39,535 nucleotides of DNA from Elioraea tepidiphila DSM 17972 (lineage in GTDB: Bacteria > Pseudomonadota > Alphaproteobacteria > Acetobacterales > Acetobacteraceae). The notes beneath the pieces were generated by a model that was not told where the DNA came from, did no database searches, and saw nothing but the letters and a program-made list of their open reading frames with translations. Made by a program: the position numbers and the translations under genes. This document shows positions 9,725-17,965 of this stretch, in pieces. Each line of letters opens with the position of its first letter. Position 1 is the first letter of the stretch. The stretch covers positions 1 to 39,535 of the forward strand of contig NZ_KB899940.1 in NCBI RefSeq assembly GCF_000378465.1, in the 5' to 3' direction.

Positions 9725-11194
9725 ATGCGCATCGGCATCGCCGGTCTGCAGCACGAGAGCCACTCCTTCGCGCCCTTCCCGGCCGACCTCGCCGCGTTCG
9801 AGAAGCCGGGCGGATTCCCGCCCCTCTCGCGCGGGCCAGCGATGCTGGACGCGATCGCGGGCACGCGCGTCCCGGCGCAGGGCGCGCGCGAGGTCGCGGC
9901 GGCCGAAGGGCACGAGATCGTGCCGCTGGCCTGGGGATTCGCGATGCCCTCCGCGCCGGTCACCGCGCACGCCTTCGACACGATCGCGGGCTGGATCGTC
10001 GAGGACGCCGCGGCGGCGATGCCGCTGGACGGGCTCTATCTCGACCTGCATGGCGCGATGATGGTGGAGGGGGCGCCCGACGGCGAAGGCGAGCTCCTGC
10101 GCCGGCTGCGCGCCCGGCTCGGATCGCGTCTGCCGATCGCCGCGAGCCTCGATCTGCACGCGAACGTCACGCGGGCGATGGTCGATGCCGCCGATGTGCT
10201 GACGGCCTATCGCACCTACCCGCACGTCGACATGAAGGAGACCGGCGCGCGGGCGATGCGCCTGCTGCTCGATCGCCTTGCCTATGGACGCGCCTATGCG
10301 CGGCGGCACGTGCCGATCGACTTCCTGGTCCCGCTCTCGGCGCAGTGCACGCTCGCGAGCCCGATGCGCGAACTCTACGAGGCGATCCCGACGCTGATCG
10401 AGCAGACCGGGGCGGTCGATCTCTCGCTCTGTCTCGGCTTTCCCTACTGCGACTTCGCCGGCTGCGGCCCGGCCATCACCGCCTATGCCGTCAGCGAGGA
10501 GGCGGCGGAGGCCGCCGCGGCGCAGCTGCGCGCGACCTTCGTGGGGCGGCGCGCCGAGATGGTGCAGCGTCTGTGGTCTCCCGAGGAGGCGGTGCACTAC
10601 GCCAAGGCGCATGCGGCGCTCGCCGGACCGCCGATCGTGCTCGCCGACACCCAGGACAATCCGGGCGGCGGCGGCCATGGCGACACGACGGGGCTGCTGC
10701 GCGCGCTGGTGGAGGGCGGCGCTGGCGGCGCCGTGATCGGTGTCATCAATGACGCGAGCACCGCCGCCGCCGCGCATGCCGCCGGCGAAGGCGCGACGCT
10801 GGACGCGGCGCTGGGCGGGCGGAGCGACGGCGTGCCGTTCTCCGGCCGGTTCACGGTGCAACGCCTGGGCGACGGCCGCTTCACCTGCACCGGCCCGATG
10901 ACGCGCGGCAACCGCGCCGATCTCGGGCCCTGCGCGCTGCTCGAGACCGGCGGCGTGCATGTGCTGGTCGCGAGCCGCAAGATGCAGGCCTACGACCAGG
11001 CGATGTTCCGCCATCTCGGCGTGGAGCCCGCGACGCTGCCGATCGTCGCGCTGAAGTCCTCGGTGCATTTCCGTGCCGACTTCCAGCCGATCGCGAAGGA
11101 GGTCCTGGTCGTGGTCGCGCCCGGCCCGGTGGTCGCCGACCCGTCCGCGCTGCCGTTCCGCAACCTCCGCCCGGGCCTCGCGTTGTCCCCCTGA
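9725..11194 (+). CDS. M81-family metallopeptidase (MlrC / microcystinase C-like)
   Basis: A 489-residue zinc-dependent enzyme of the MlrC family. The characterised member finishes breakdown of linearised microcystin peptides; most homologues, like this one, have no known substrate. The N-terminal domain has GLQHESHSF (8-16), YLDLHGAMMVEGAPDGEGE near 110-130, SLDLHANVT near 145 and TAYRTYPHVDM near 165. The C-terminal domain has ADTQDNPGGGGHGDTT near 305. The Asp and His residues of these motifs are the expected metal site and are all present. The ATG at 9725 follows the previous stop by 2 bases and its stop overlaps the next start by one base. The peptide importer and two amidohydrolases upstream fit a role in cleaving imported, perhaps modified or D-amino-acid-containing, peptides. 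That role is inference from context. Confidence 0.92.
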   Translation: MRIGIAGLQHESHSFAPFPADLAAFEKPGGFPPLSRGPAMLDAIAGTRVPAQGAREVAAAEGHEIVPLAWGFAMPSAPVTAHAFDTIAGWIVEDAAAAMPLDGLYLDLHGAMMVEGAPDGEGELLRRLRARLGSRLPIAASLDLHANVTRAMVDAADVLTAYRTYPHVDMKETGARAMRLLLDRLAYGRAYARRHVPIDFLVPLSAQCTLASPMRELYEAIPTLIEQTGAVDLSLCLGFPYCDFAGCGPAITAYAVSEEAAEAAAAQLRATFVGRRAEMVQRLWSPEEAVHYAKAHAALAGPPIVLADTQDNPGGGGHGDTTGLLRALVEGGAGGAVIGVINDASTAAAAHAAGEGATLDAALGGRSDGVPFSGRFTVQRLGDGRFTCTGPMTRGNRADLGPCALLETGGVHVLVASRKMQAYDQAMFRHLGVEPATLPIVALKSSVHFRADFQPIAKEVLVVVAPGPVVADPSALPFRNLRPGLALSP

Positions 11195-11577
11195 TGGCCG
11201 GATCGGTCCCGCGCAGCAGCGGCGCGCTGCCGCCCAACGACGCCGAGCGGCGCGCGCGCACTCTCGTGCTCGCCGTCTACATCCTCTACGGCGTGGGCTT
11301 CATCACGGGGCTCGCGTTCATCGTCGGCGTGGTGATCGCGCATCTCAAGCGCGACGAGGCGCCCGCGTGGCTGCGCACGCATTTCACGTTCCAGATCCGT
11401 ACCTTCTGGATCAGCCTGTTCTGGGGCGTGATCGGCGTGCTGAGTGCGTGGCTTCTGGTCGGGTTCCTGTTCCTGGCCTGGGGCTTCGTGTTCGTGCTGG
11501 TGCGCACGGTGAAGGGGTTCCTGCGCCTGAACGATGACAAGCCGATCGAGAACCCGGAGAGCTGGGGCTTCGGCTGA
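11194..11577 (+). CDS. small membrane protein, DUF4870-like
   Basis: A 127-residue inner-membrane protein with two or three hydrophobic segments: LAVYILYGVGFITGLAFIVGV (about 26-46) and a long pair around FWISLFWGVIGVLSAWLLVGFLFLAW split near residue 82. Between them is a polar stretch, DEAPAWLRTHFTFQIRTFW, that resembles the conserved loop of the DUF4870/TIC20-like family. No catalytic residues are apparent and the function is unknown. The ATG overlaps the stop of the metallopeptidase gene by one base (TGATG), making it the last gene of the plus-strand operon. Its stop abuts the stop of the convergent sugar kinase gene with no spacer. Confidence 0.8.
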   Translation: MAGSVPRSSGALPPNDAERRARTLVLAVYILYGVGFITGLAFIVGVVIAHLKRDEAPAWLRTHFTFQIRTFWISLFWGVIGVLSAWLLVGFLFLAWGFVFVLVRTVKGFLRLNDDKPIENPESWGFG

Positions 11578-12507
11578 TCAACCGCCGAGCAACGCCTCGA
11601 CCGCGGCGCGGCGCGGGATCGGCGCGACCGCGCCGTAGCCGGTCGTGGACAGGGCGGCGGCGGCATTGGCGTAGGCGAGCGCCGCTTCGGGCGCATCGCC
11701 GAGCACGATGCGCGCGAGGAAGGCGCCGCAGAACGTGTCGCCCGCGCCGGTCGCATCGACCGCCACGACCGGGTGCGGGGCAGCGCGCACCATCGTGCCG
11801 TCGGCGGTGGCGAGCAGCGCGCCATCGCGCCCGCACTTCACCGCGACGATCCGCGGACCGAGCTTCAGATAGCGCTCGGCGATCGCCCGCGGATCGGCGA
11901 GGCCGGTGAGCGCCTCGGCGTCCTCGCGGCTCGGCAGGGCGATGTCGCTCATCGCGATCGCCTCGTGGATCACTGCGCGGGCCCGGGCCGCGGGCCAGAG
12001 GCGCAGGCGCAGATTGGTGTCGTAGGCGACCGTGACGCCTGCGCCGCGCGCGATCTCCATGGCACGGAACACGGCATCCGCCGCCGAGGCGCTGATCCCC
12101 TGGCTGATGCCGGAGGCGTAGAACACCCGCGCCGCGCGGATCGCCGCCTCGGGCAGCATCGCCGGCGTATAGCGGCTGGCCGCGGAGCCCGTGCGGTAGA
12201 AGGTGAAGTGGTGCCCGCGCGCATCGTGATCGACGAAGTAGACGCCCGTCGGCGCGTCGGGATCGCGGATCACCGTCGCCGTGTCCACGCCCTCCTCGGC
12301 CCAGAGACGCATGAACGCATCACCCGCCCAGTCCGTGCCGATGGCGGTGACATAGCCCGTGCGCACACCCTGGCGCGCGGCCGCGATCGCCGCATTGGAC
12401 GTATCGCCGCCGAAACCGCGCAGATAGAGCACGCGGCCTGACCCGTCCTCGGGCTGATGGTTGAACTCCAGCATGGGTTCGCCCATGCACAGGATGTCGA
12501 CGCTCAC
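11578..12507 (-). CDS. kdgK: 2-keto-3-deoxygluconate kinase (PfkB family sugar kinase)
   Basis: A 309-residue cytoplasmic ribokinase-fold enzyme expected to phosphorylate 2-keto-3-deoxygluconate (or a similar keto sugar acid) to KDPG. The N-terminal GFGGDTSNAAIAAARQG (31-47) is the first PfkB signature, in the GDTSN form seen in KDG kinases. YDTNLRLRLW (162-171) is a strong KdgK feature involved in sugar-acid binding. The second signature DATGAGDTFCGAF (251-263) carries catalytic base D257. The start is a GTG complementary to 12505-12507, overlapping the upstream aldolase stop (GTGA). Pairing with a KDPG aldolase in the same unit makes the assignment firm. The stop abuts the convergent membrane-protein gene exactly. 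Confidence 0.92.
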   Translation of the reverse strand: MSVDILCMGEPMLEFNHQPEDGSGRVLYLRGFGGDTSNAAIAAARQGVRTGYVTAIGTDWAGDAFMRLWAEEGVDTATVIRDPDAPTGVYFVDHDARGHHFTFYRTGSAASRYTPAMLPEAAIRAARVFYASGISQGISASAADAVFRAMEIARGAGVTVAYDTNLRLRLWPAARARAVIHEAIAMSDIALPSREDAEALTGLADPRAIAERYLKLGPRIVAVKCGRDGALLATADGTMVRAAPHPVVAVDATGAGDTFCGAFLARIVLGDAPEAALAYANAAAALSTTGYGAVAPIPRRAAVEALLGG

Positions 12508-13124
12508 GCGGCGAGTGCGGCGCGCGCCGCCTCCTGCACGGCTGCCTTGTCGCCGGCCGCGATCAGCGTCTCATCGACCAGCTTGCCGCCGATGCCGACG
12601 AACGAGGCGCCGGCATCGAGATAGGCGCGCAGGTTCGACGGATCGACCCCGCCCGTGGGGCAGAACGGCACCTCGGGGAAGACGCTGCGCAGCGCGCGGA
12701 TATGCGCGGGCCCGCCCATCGAGGCGGCCGGGAAGATCTTCACCACGTCGGCGAACCCTTCCAGCGCCTCAACCACCTCGTCGGGGGTGAGTGCCCCGAG
12801 CATGACGAGCGCGCCGAAGCGGCGCCCGGCCGGCACGATCTCGGGTTCGTTCCAGGGGCAGACGATGAAGCGGGCCCCCGCCTCGCCGCAGGCATAGGCC
12901 TCGGCGGCGGTGCGCACCGTGCCGGCGCCGACCAGAAGCGCAGGATCGCGCGCGAGCTCGGCGATCAGCGCCGTCGCGTTCGGCACGGTGAGCGTGATCT
13001 CAAAGGTGGTGAACCCCGCCTCGCGCAGCCACGCGACGGCGGTGCGCGCGGCCTCGTGCGAACGCGTGCGCACGACCGGAACCACCCGCGCCTCGATCAG
13101 GCGCGGCAGCAGCGGATGACTCAT
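12504..13124 (-). CDS. eda: KDPG/KHG aldolase
   Basis: A 206-residue class I aldolase of the Entner-Doudoroff pathway, cleaving 2-keto-3-deoxy-6-phosphogluconate to pyruvate and glyceraldehyde 3-phosphate. The TIM barrel shows FEITLTVPNA with catalytic Glu (E42), LVGAGTV (64-70), the Schiff-base lysine in VVKIFPA (K129) and the phosphate-binding PTGGVDPSN near 157. The segment after strand 5 (VCPWNEPEIV) differs from the common SPGFT form and may reflect a keto-deoxy sugar acid other than the glucose-derived one. Translationally coupled on both sides: its ATG overlaps the dehydrogenase stop (ATGA), and its stop overlaps the kdgK GTG. It should act directly after KdgK. Confidence 0.93.
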   Translation of the reverse strand: MSHPLLPRLIEARVVPVVRTRSHEAARTAVAWLREAGFTTFEITLTVPNATALIAELARDPALLVGAGTVRTAAEAYACGEAGARFIVCPWNEPEIVPAGRRFGALVMLGALTPDEVVEALEGFADVVKIFPAASMGGPAHIRALRSVFPEVPFCPTGGVDPSNLRAYLDAGASFVGIGGKLVDETLIAAGDKAAVQEAARAALAA

Positions 13125-14098
13125 GCCGGAAACGGACCCTTGTTGACCTGGTTGAGCGGCTTCTCGCCGCGGAGCACGCGCGCGACCTCCTCGGCCGCCT
13201 GACGCTGGAGATCGGCGATCGCCTCCTCGCTGTACCAGGCGGCGTGGTCGGTGAGCACCACGTTCTCGAGCGCGCGGAGCGGGCTGTCGGCGCGCAGCGG
13301 CTCCGGTGCGTAGACGTCGAGCCCGGCGGCGCGCAACCGCCCCTCCGCGAGCGCGGCGGCGAGCGCGGCCTCGTCCACCAGCGCGCCGCGCGCGGTGTTC
13401 ACCAGGATCGCGCTCGGCTTCACCTGGGCGAGGAAGGCGCGGCCGACGATGTGGTGGGTCGCGTTGGTGGCCGGTGCGTGCAGACTGATCACGTCCGACT
13501 CGCGGGCGATCCGGTCGAGGCTTGCCGGCTCCGTGCCCTCTGGCAGCGATTTCAGGAACGGGTCGTGCACGAGCACCCGCGCGAGGCCGAGGGCGAGGGC
13601 CTTGCGGTGCACGGCCGCGCCGATCCGGCCGTAGCCGATCAGCCCGAGTGTGCCGCCGCGCAGGCGGTAGACCTTGCGGTCCATGGGCACGCCCCAGGCG
13701 CCCGCCCGCACGCGCCGGTCGGCCTCGACGATGCGTCGGGCGGCGGCGAGCATCAGTCCGATCGCATGGTCGGAGACCTCGTCCGTCCCGAAGCCCGGGA
13801 CATTGCAGACGGGAATCCCGCGCGCGGCCGCGGCCGCACCGTCGATGTTCTCGTGGCCCACGCCGTAGCGCACGATCACCCTGGCCCTGGTCGTCGCGAT
13901 CGCCTGTGCATCCACCGGGCTCTCGCGCACCAGCACCGCGTCGGCCTCCGCCATGGCCGCGCGCACCGCCTCGGCATCGCCGCGACAGGGGCGCAGGACG
14001 AGCTCGGCGCCGAGCGGCGTCAGCACCGCCTTCTCGGCCTCGTAATGGGCGTATCCATCGTCGAGCACGACGACGCGTCGGGGGGTCTGTTGCGTCAT
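13121..14098 (-). CDS. NAD(P)-dependent D-2-hydroxyacid dehydrogenase
   Basis: A 325-residue oxidoreductase of the D-isomer-specific 2-hydroxyacid dehydrogenase family (phosphoglycerate dehydrogenase / CtBP-like group). It interconverts a 2-keto acid and a D-2-hydroxy acid. The substrate domain contains VRYGVGHENID (76-86). The nucleotide-binding loop is GLIGYGRIG (152-160), with D179 after the second strand suggesting NAD over NADP. The catalytic triad is R237 (NTARGALVDE), E266 (YAPEP) and H285 (TDHAAWYS). All are present. It is the first gene of the eda-kdgK unit. A candidate promoter lies upstream at 14127-14156. In this company it may reduce or oxidise a keto sugar acid, tartronate-type compound or pyruvate; the substrate is not determinable. 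Confidence 0.92.
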   Translation of the reverse strand: MTQQTPRRVVVLDDGYAHYEAEKAVLTPLGAELVLRPCRGDAEAVRAAMAEADAVLVRESPVDAQAIATTRARVIVRYGVGHENIDGAAAAARGIPVCNVPGFGTDEVSDHAIGLMLAAARRIVEADRRVRAGAWGVPMDRKVYRLRGGTLGLIGYGRIGAAVHRKALALGLARVLVHDPFLKSLPEGTEPASLDRIARESDVISLHAPATNATHHIVGRAFLAQVKPSAILVNTARGALVDEAALAAALAEGRLRAAGLDVYAPEPLRADSPLRALENVVLTDHAAWYSEEAIADLQRQAAEEVARVLRGEKPLNQVNKGPFPA

Positions 14099-14126
14099 CC
14101 CGGCCTCGGCCTTCCCTGCCGATGCC

Positions 14127-14156
14127 GGGTTAGCACGGAGATGCCACGCCTGTCAG
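14127..14156 (-). promoter_or_regulatory. candidate promoter for the dehydrogenase-eda-kdgK unit
   Basis: Reading the minus strand, CTGACA (14156-14151) is separated by 18 bases from TAACCC (14132-14127), which is preceded by TG one base upstream, an extended -10 form. The distance to the ATG at 14098 leaves a leader of about 20 bases. The -35 match is 5 of 6; the -10 hexamer alone is weak. It overlaps the stop codon of the upstream hydrolase gene. This is pattern matching only. Confidence 0.4.
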
Positions 14157-15247
14157 GTCGGCGGCACGCCCGCGGCGCGGCAGGCCGACCGATCGCCCTC
14201 GGCGATGAAGCGCAGCAGGCAGTCGCCGAAACGGTCATTGAAGGCGGGCGCGGCGCCCGCGCCGTGGCCGGCGAGCCCGGCGGGCCGCTCGATCACGACC
14301 GCGCCGCCGTTGCGCCAGGCGAGCGCGCGGCGCATCGCGGCCGCACTGGCGGCGGGGTTGGGCAGCAGCGGATCACCCTCGAACATCACCGCGACGATCG
14401 GCGCGTCGGCGTCGCGCACACCCGCGAGCAGGGCATCGAAGTCGAGCAGGTCGCGCCGCCCGTCCGGGGCGACGTAGTAGCCCGCACCGGCGATCGCAAT
14501 AACGCCGTCGAGCAGCCCGGGCGTGTCGAGCGCGGCGAGCGCCGCCCAGCCGCCGGCCGACTGGCCGGCCGCGATCACCCGGTCATAGCCCCGTTCGGTG
14601 CGCAGCCAGCGCGCGGCGGCCCGCAGCGTCTCATCGGCGAAGGACAGCACCCGGTCGTAGTTGCGGTCCGCGCGCGGCTCGCGCAGCAGCAGCCAGACGT
14701 CGAAGCCGGCATTGTTGAAGCGCTGCACGAAGGGCTGCGGCATGCGCGCCTGCGGCGAGGCCGGCTCGCCGCCGCGGCCATGCGTCCACAGCACTGCGCC
14801 GCGCCCGGACGGCCCGTGATGCAGCGTCCCCGGCGGCACGAACAGCATCCAGCCTGGCCCGCCGGTTCCTTCGGGCGGCGGATCGTCGGCCGCCGGCTCG
14901 CCGTCCCACACCACCGCCTGGTCGCGCGCATAGAGGCGGCACGGCCGGTTCCGGTTCGCGCGCTGGCAGCCGGCCAGCGCCCGGTCGACGGCGACGCCGG
15001 TGCTGGGCGCGCCGGCCGTCCAGGCGATCCCGCCGGCCTCGCCGATCGCGAAGGCGCGCGGCGCGGGATAGGTGAGGAACCGGGCGTAGACCGGCCGCGC
15101 CTCGGGGCTCGGCAGGGGCACCGCGTCGAGGTCGAGCACGGAGACGCGCGGTGGCACGTCCGGCTGGCCCGGCGGCGCGACTGTCTGCGGCACCGCGCAG
15201 GCGGCAAGGCCCAGCAGCGCGGTGAGCATGGCGGGCAGGCGGCGCAT
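14153..15247 (-). CDS. alpha/beta-hydrolase family lipoprotein
   Basis: A 364-residue protein with a lipoprotein signal: MRRLPAMLTALLGLAAC ends in a lipobox with Cys17, so it should be processed by signal peptidase II and anchored to a membrane facing the periplasm. The mature part has an alpha/beta-hydrolase fold: WTHGRGGE near residue 154 (oxyanion region), nucleophile elbow GQSAGGW near 223 (Ser), a candidate Asp in VMFEGDPLLPNP near 290 and a candidate His in AGLAGHGAG near 325. Homology to dienelactone-hydrolase-type or peptidase-like hydrolases is likely, but the substrate is unknown. A Cys pair in the N-terminal mature region (CQRANRNRPC) could form a disulfide. The gene stands alone, between the divergent binding-protein gene and the dehydrogenase gene. 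Confidence 0.85.
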   Translation of the reverse strand: MRRLPAMLTALLGLAACAVPQTVAPPGQPDVPPRVSVLDLDAVPLPSPEARPVYARFLTYPAPRAFAIGEAGGIAWTAGAPSTGVAVDRALAGCQRANRNRPCRLYARDQAVVWDGEPAADDPPPEGTGGPGWMLFVPPGTLHHGPSGRGAVLWTHGRGGEPASPQARMPQPFVQRFNNAGFDVWLLLREPRADRNYDRVLSFADETLRAAARWLRTERGYDRVIAAGQSAGGWAALAALDTPGLLDGVIAIAGAGYYVAPDGRRDLLDFDALLAGVRDADAPIVAVMFEGDPLLPNPAASAAAMRRALAWRNGGAVVIERPAGLAGHGAGAAPAFNDRFGDCLLRFIAEGDRSACRAAGVPPT

Positions 15248-15454
15248 GGCTCAGACATACGCCAGGTGCGCGGCACGGCAAGCCCCGCGGGCATCTCCTC
15301 GCTTCCGTCATGTCCTGACGCGCTGCTAGGCTGCCCTTCGGCGGGGGCGCCATCCCGCCCAACGTCCCGGCCCGCCGGGCGACTGCCAGCCGCATGTGCC
15401 GTCCGCACCGGTCCGGATCCGGGAAACACCGACTGCGCCAGAGGAGGCCGTCTG
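15248..15454. other. 207-bp divergent intergenic region with candidate promoter elements
   Basis: This spacer separates the lipoprotein gene (minus) from the orphan binding protein (plus). On the plus strand TGCTAGGCT at 15324-15332 resembles an extended -10 element (TG, one base, TAGGCT), but no convincing -35 is seen. GAGGAGG at 15441-15447 is a clear ribosome-binding site for the ATG at 15455. I see no other open frame or RNA structure that I would defend here. Confidence 0.35.
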
Positions 15455-17029
15455 ATGCTGAAGCGCCGATCCCTGCTTGCCGCCACGACAGCCGCGGCAC
15501 TCGCCCGCCCCGCGATCGCCCAGCGCGCGGCGGCGAGCGTGCTGCGGTTCATTCCGCATTCGAACCTCGCCGCGGTCGATCCGGTGGCGACCTCGGGCTA
15601 CATCGTCCGCAACTACGGGTTCATGGTCTACGACACGCTCTACGGCGTGGACACCGAGTTCCGGCCCAAGCCGCAGATGGTCGAAGGACACCAGCTCTCG
15701 GCCGACGGCAAGGTCTGGTCGTTCCGGCTGCGCGAGGGGTTGAGGTTCCACGACAACGCGCCCGTGCGCGGGGTGGACTGTGTCGCCTCGATCCGCCGCT
15801 GGGGCGCGCGGGACACGATGGGCCAGACCATCATGCGCATCGTCGATGACATCCGCGCGACCTCGGACCGCGACTTCGAGATCCGGCTCCAGCGCCCCTT
15901 CCCGCTGATGCTGGATGCGCTGGGCAAGCTCTCCACCCAGGCGCTGTTCGTCGTGCCCGAACGTGTCGGCACCTCGGATCCGATGGTGCCGAACACGGAG
16001 ACGGTCGGCTCGGGCCCGTTCCGGTTCGTCCGCGAGGAATGGGTGCCCGGCAGCCGCGCGGTGTTCGCGAAATTCGACGGCTACGTGCCGCGCAGCGAGC
16101 CGCCCGACGGGGCGGCGGGCGGCAAGCGGGTGCTGGTCGAGCGCGTCGAGTGGCACATCATCCCCGACCCTGCCACGGCCTCGGCGGCGCTGCAGACCGG
16201 CGAGGTCGACTGGTACGAACAGCCGGCCTTCGACCTGCTGCCCACGCTCGCGCGCAACCGCGACATCCGGATCCAGATCAGCGATCCGATCGGCTCGCTG
16301 GCGATGATCCGCTTCAACCACCTGCATCCGCCCTTCGACAAGCCGGCCGTGCGGCGCGCGGTGATGATGGCGGTGAACCAGACCGACTACCTCGCGGCGA
16401 TCACCGGCAACCCGCAATACGCGACCCTCTGCCGCAGCTTCCTCGTCTGCGGCACGCCGATCGGCAAGGACCAGGGCGAGGCCAAGATGCCGGCCGATCT
16501 CGCGGCCGCACGCCGGGCGCTCGCCGAGGCCGGCTACGCCGGCGAAACGGTGGTGATCATCAGCCCGACCGACATCCCGGCCACGCACACGATGGGTCAG
16601 GTCACGGCCGATCTGCTGCGCCGGCTCGGCATGACCGTCGATTTCGTCGCGACCGACTGGGGCACGGTGCTGGCGCGCCGGGCGAACCGCAACCCGCCCG
16701 ACCGCGGCGGCTGGAGCATCTTCCACACCTCCTGGGCCGGGCCGGATGTCGCGACGCCGGTGATCCACCTGCCGCTGCGCACACACGGCGCGCAGGCCTG
16801 GGCGGGCTGGCCGACCGATCCGGTGCTGGAAGAGCTGCGCGACAGGTTCATGGACACGGCGGATGCCGACCAGCAGGCGGCGCTGATCGCGCAGATCCAG
16901 GCGCGCGCGTTCGAGACGGTGCCGTTCGTGCCGCTTGGCCAGTTCCAGCAGCCGACCGCGTTCCGCCGCACCGTGCAGGGGATCGCGAAGGCGCCCGTGC
17001 CGTTCTTCTGGGGCGTGTCGAAGAGCTGA
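15455..17029 (+). CDS. orphan ABC substrate-binding protein, family 5 (peptide/opine type)
   Basis: A 524-residue periplasmic binding protein. The ATG at 15455 has GAGGAGG 7 bases upstream and gives a Tat-type signal (LKRRSLLAATTAAALARPAIAQ, compressed; twin Arg at 4-5, cleavage after AIAQ near 23). The long upstream extension in the same frame is not coding. Core motifs: VWSFRLREGLRFHDNAPV near 90, CVASIRRWG near 110, GSGPFRFVREEW near 190 and NHLHPPFDKPAVRRAVMMAV near 290. No permease or ATPase lies next to it; the neighbours are a divergent lipoprotein and a convergent allantoinase-like gene. It is clearly paralogous to the binding protein at 27100-28689 (shared YI.RN..MV.DTL, CVASIRRWG and NHLHPPFD), and presumably feeds transporter parts encoded elsewhere. 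Ligand unknown. Confidence 0.92.
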   Translation: MLKRRSLLAATTAAALARPAIAQRAAASVLRFIPHSNLAAVDPVATSGYIVRNYGFMVYDTLYGVDTEFRPKPQMVEGHQLSADGKVWSFRLREGLRFHDNAPVRGVDCVASIRRWGARDTMGQTIMRIVDDIRATSDRDFEIRLQRPFPLMLDALGKLSTQALFVVPERVGTSDPMVPNTETVGSGPFRFVREEWVPGSRAVFAKFDGYVPRSEPPDGAAGGKRVLVERVEWHIIPDPATASAALQTGEVDWYEQPAFDLLPTLARNRDIRIQISDPIGSLAMIRFNHLHPPFDKPAVRRAVMMAVNQTDYLAAITGNPQYATLCRSFLVCGTPIGKDQGEAKMPADLAAARRALAEAGYAGETVVIISPTDIPATHTMGQVTADLLRRLGMTVDFVATDWGTVLARRANRNPPDRGGWSIFHTSWAGPDVATPVIHLPLRTHGAQAWAGWPTDPVLEELRDRFMDTADADQQAALIAQIQARAFETVPFVPLGQFQQPTAFRRTVQGIAKAPVPFFWGVSKS

Positions 17030-17032
17030 GCG

Positions 17033-17965
17033 TCATCCCGCCGGGTGGGTCGCGCGCCAGTGCCGCGCGATCTCCACCCGGCGGCAGAGCCACACGCGGT
17101 CGTGCCGCTGCACGTGATCGAGAAAGCGGATCAGCCCGGCGAAGCGCCCCGGACGCCCAACCAGCCGGTTGTGCAGCCCGACGCTCATCATCTTCGGCCG
17201 CCCCTCCAGCCCCTCGCGGTAGAGCACGTCGAAGGCGTCGATCAGGTAGCGCGCGAAGTCCTCGCCGGTGTTGAAGCCCTGCGCAACCGCGAAGCGCATG
17301 TCGTTGTTGTCGAGCGTGTAGGGCACGATCAGTTCCGGCTTGCCGTTGACCCGCTCCCAGTAGGGCAGGTCGTCGGCGTAGGAGTCGGCGAAATAGAGGA
17401 AGCCGCCCTGCTCCGACAGAAGCCGCTTGGTGTTCGCCGAGAACCGCCCCGTGTACCAGCCGAGCGGGCGCGATCCCGTCACCACCGTCTGCAAGCGGAT
17501 GCTCTCGGCGATGTCCGCGCGCTCGGCATCCTCGGGCATGTCGCGGTACTCGATCCAGCGGCACGCATGCGAGGCGATCTCCCACTCGGCCTCCACCATC
17601 GCCGCGGCCGCCTCCGGGTTGCGCGCGAGCGCCATCGTCACCGCATAGACCGTGAGCGGAATGCCGCGCGAGGTGAACAGCCGGTGGATGCGCCAGAACC
17701 CGGCACGGCTGCCGTACTCGTACTGGCTCTCGACCGAGAGCGCGCGCTGGCCCACCAGCGGCTGCGTCCCCACCACCTCGGTCAGATACGCCTCCGAGGC
17801 CGCATCCCCGTGCAGGATGCAGTTCTCGCCGCCCTCCTCGTAGTTCAGCACGATCTGCACCGCGATCGCCGCACCGCCCGGCCATTGCGGATCCGGCGGG
17901 TTGCGGCCGTAGCCGACCATGTCGCGCGGATAGCCGGACGTGCGGGGATCGTAGGGATTGGTCAT
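17033..17965 (-). CDS. puuE: PuuE-type allantoinase / polysaccharide-deacetylase-fold amidase
   Basis: A 310-residue protein of the carbohydrate esterase 4 / NodB fold, matching the PuuE branch, whose characterised member hydrolyses allantoin to allantoate without a metal. Hallmarks: PRDMVGYGRNPPDPQWPGG (13-31), VLNYEEGGENCILHGD (39-54), ESQYEYGSRAGFWRIHRLF (79-97) and EIASHACRW with H133. The third position of the last motif carries Ala-Cys where most homologues I recall have Gly-Leu/Tyr. The ATG (17963-17965) overlaps the upstream pyridoxal kinase stop (ATGA). No urate oxidase or HIU hydrolase gene is present, so a broader ring-amide hydrolase role must stay open. The symbol reflects family, not proven function. 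Confidence 0.85.
   Translation of the reverse strand: MTNPYDPRTSGYPRDMVGYGRNPPDPQWPGGAAIAVQIVLNYEEGGENCILHGDAASEAYLTEVVGTQPLVGQRALSVESQYEYGSRAGFWRIHRLFTSRGIPLTVYAVTMALARNPEAAAAMVEAEWEIASHACRWIEYRDMPEDAERADIAESIRLQTVVTGSRPLGWYTGRFSANTKRLLSEQGGFLYFADSYADDLPYWERVNGKPELIVPYTLDNNDMRFAVAQGFNTGEDFARYLIDAFDVLYREGLEGRPKMMSVGLHNRLVGRPGRFAGLIRFLDHVQRHDRVWLCRRVEIARHWRATHPAG

Noticed and set aside
15337-15454. Riboswitch or small RNA before the orphan binding protein
   Set aside because: Only short GC-rich stems of the kind expected by chance; no recognisable riboswitch core.
13244-17029. Very long plus-strand open frame of 1261 codons
   Set aside because: Only its last 524 codons match a family. The upstream part is antisense to the dehydrogenase and lipoprotein genes and is Arg/Gly-rich, as expected of a GC-rich shadow frame.
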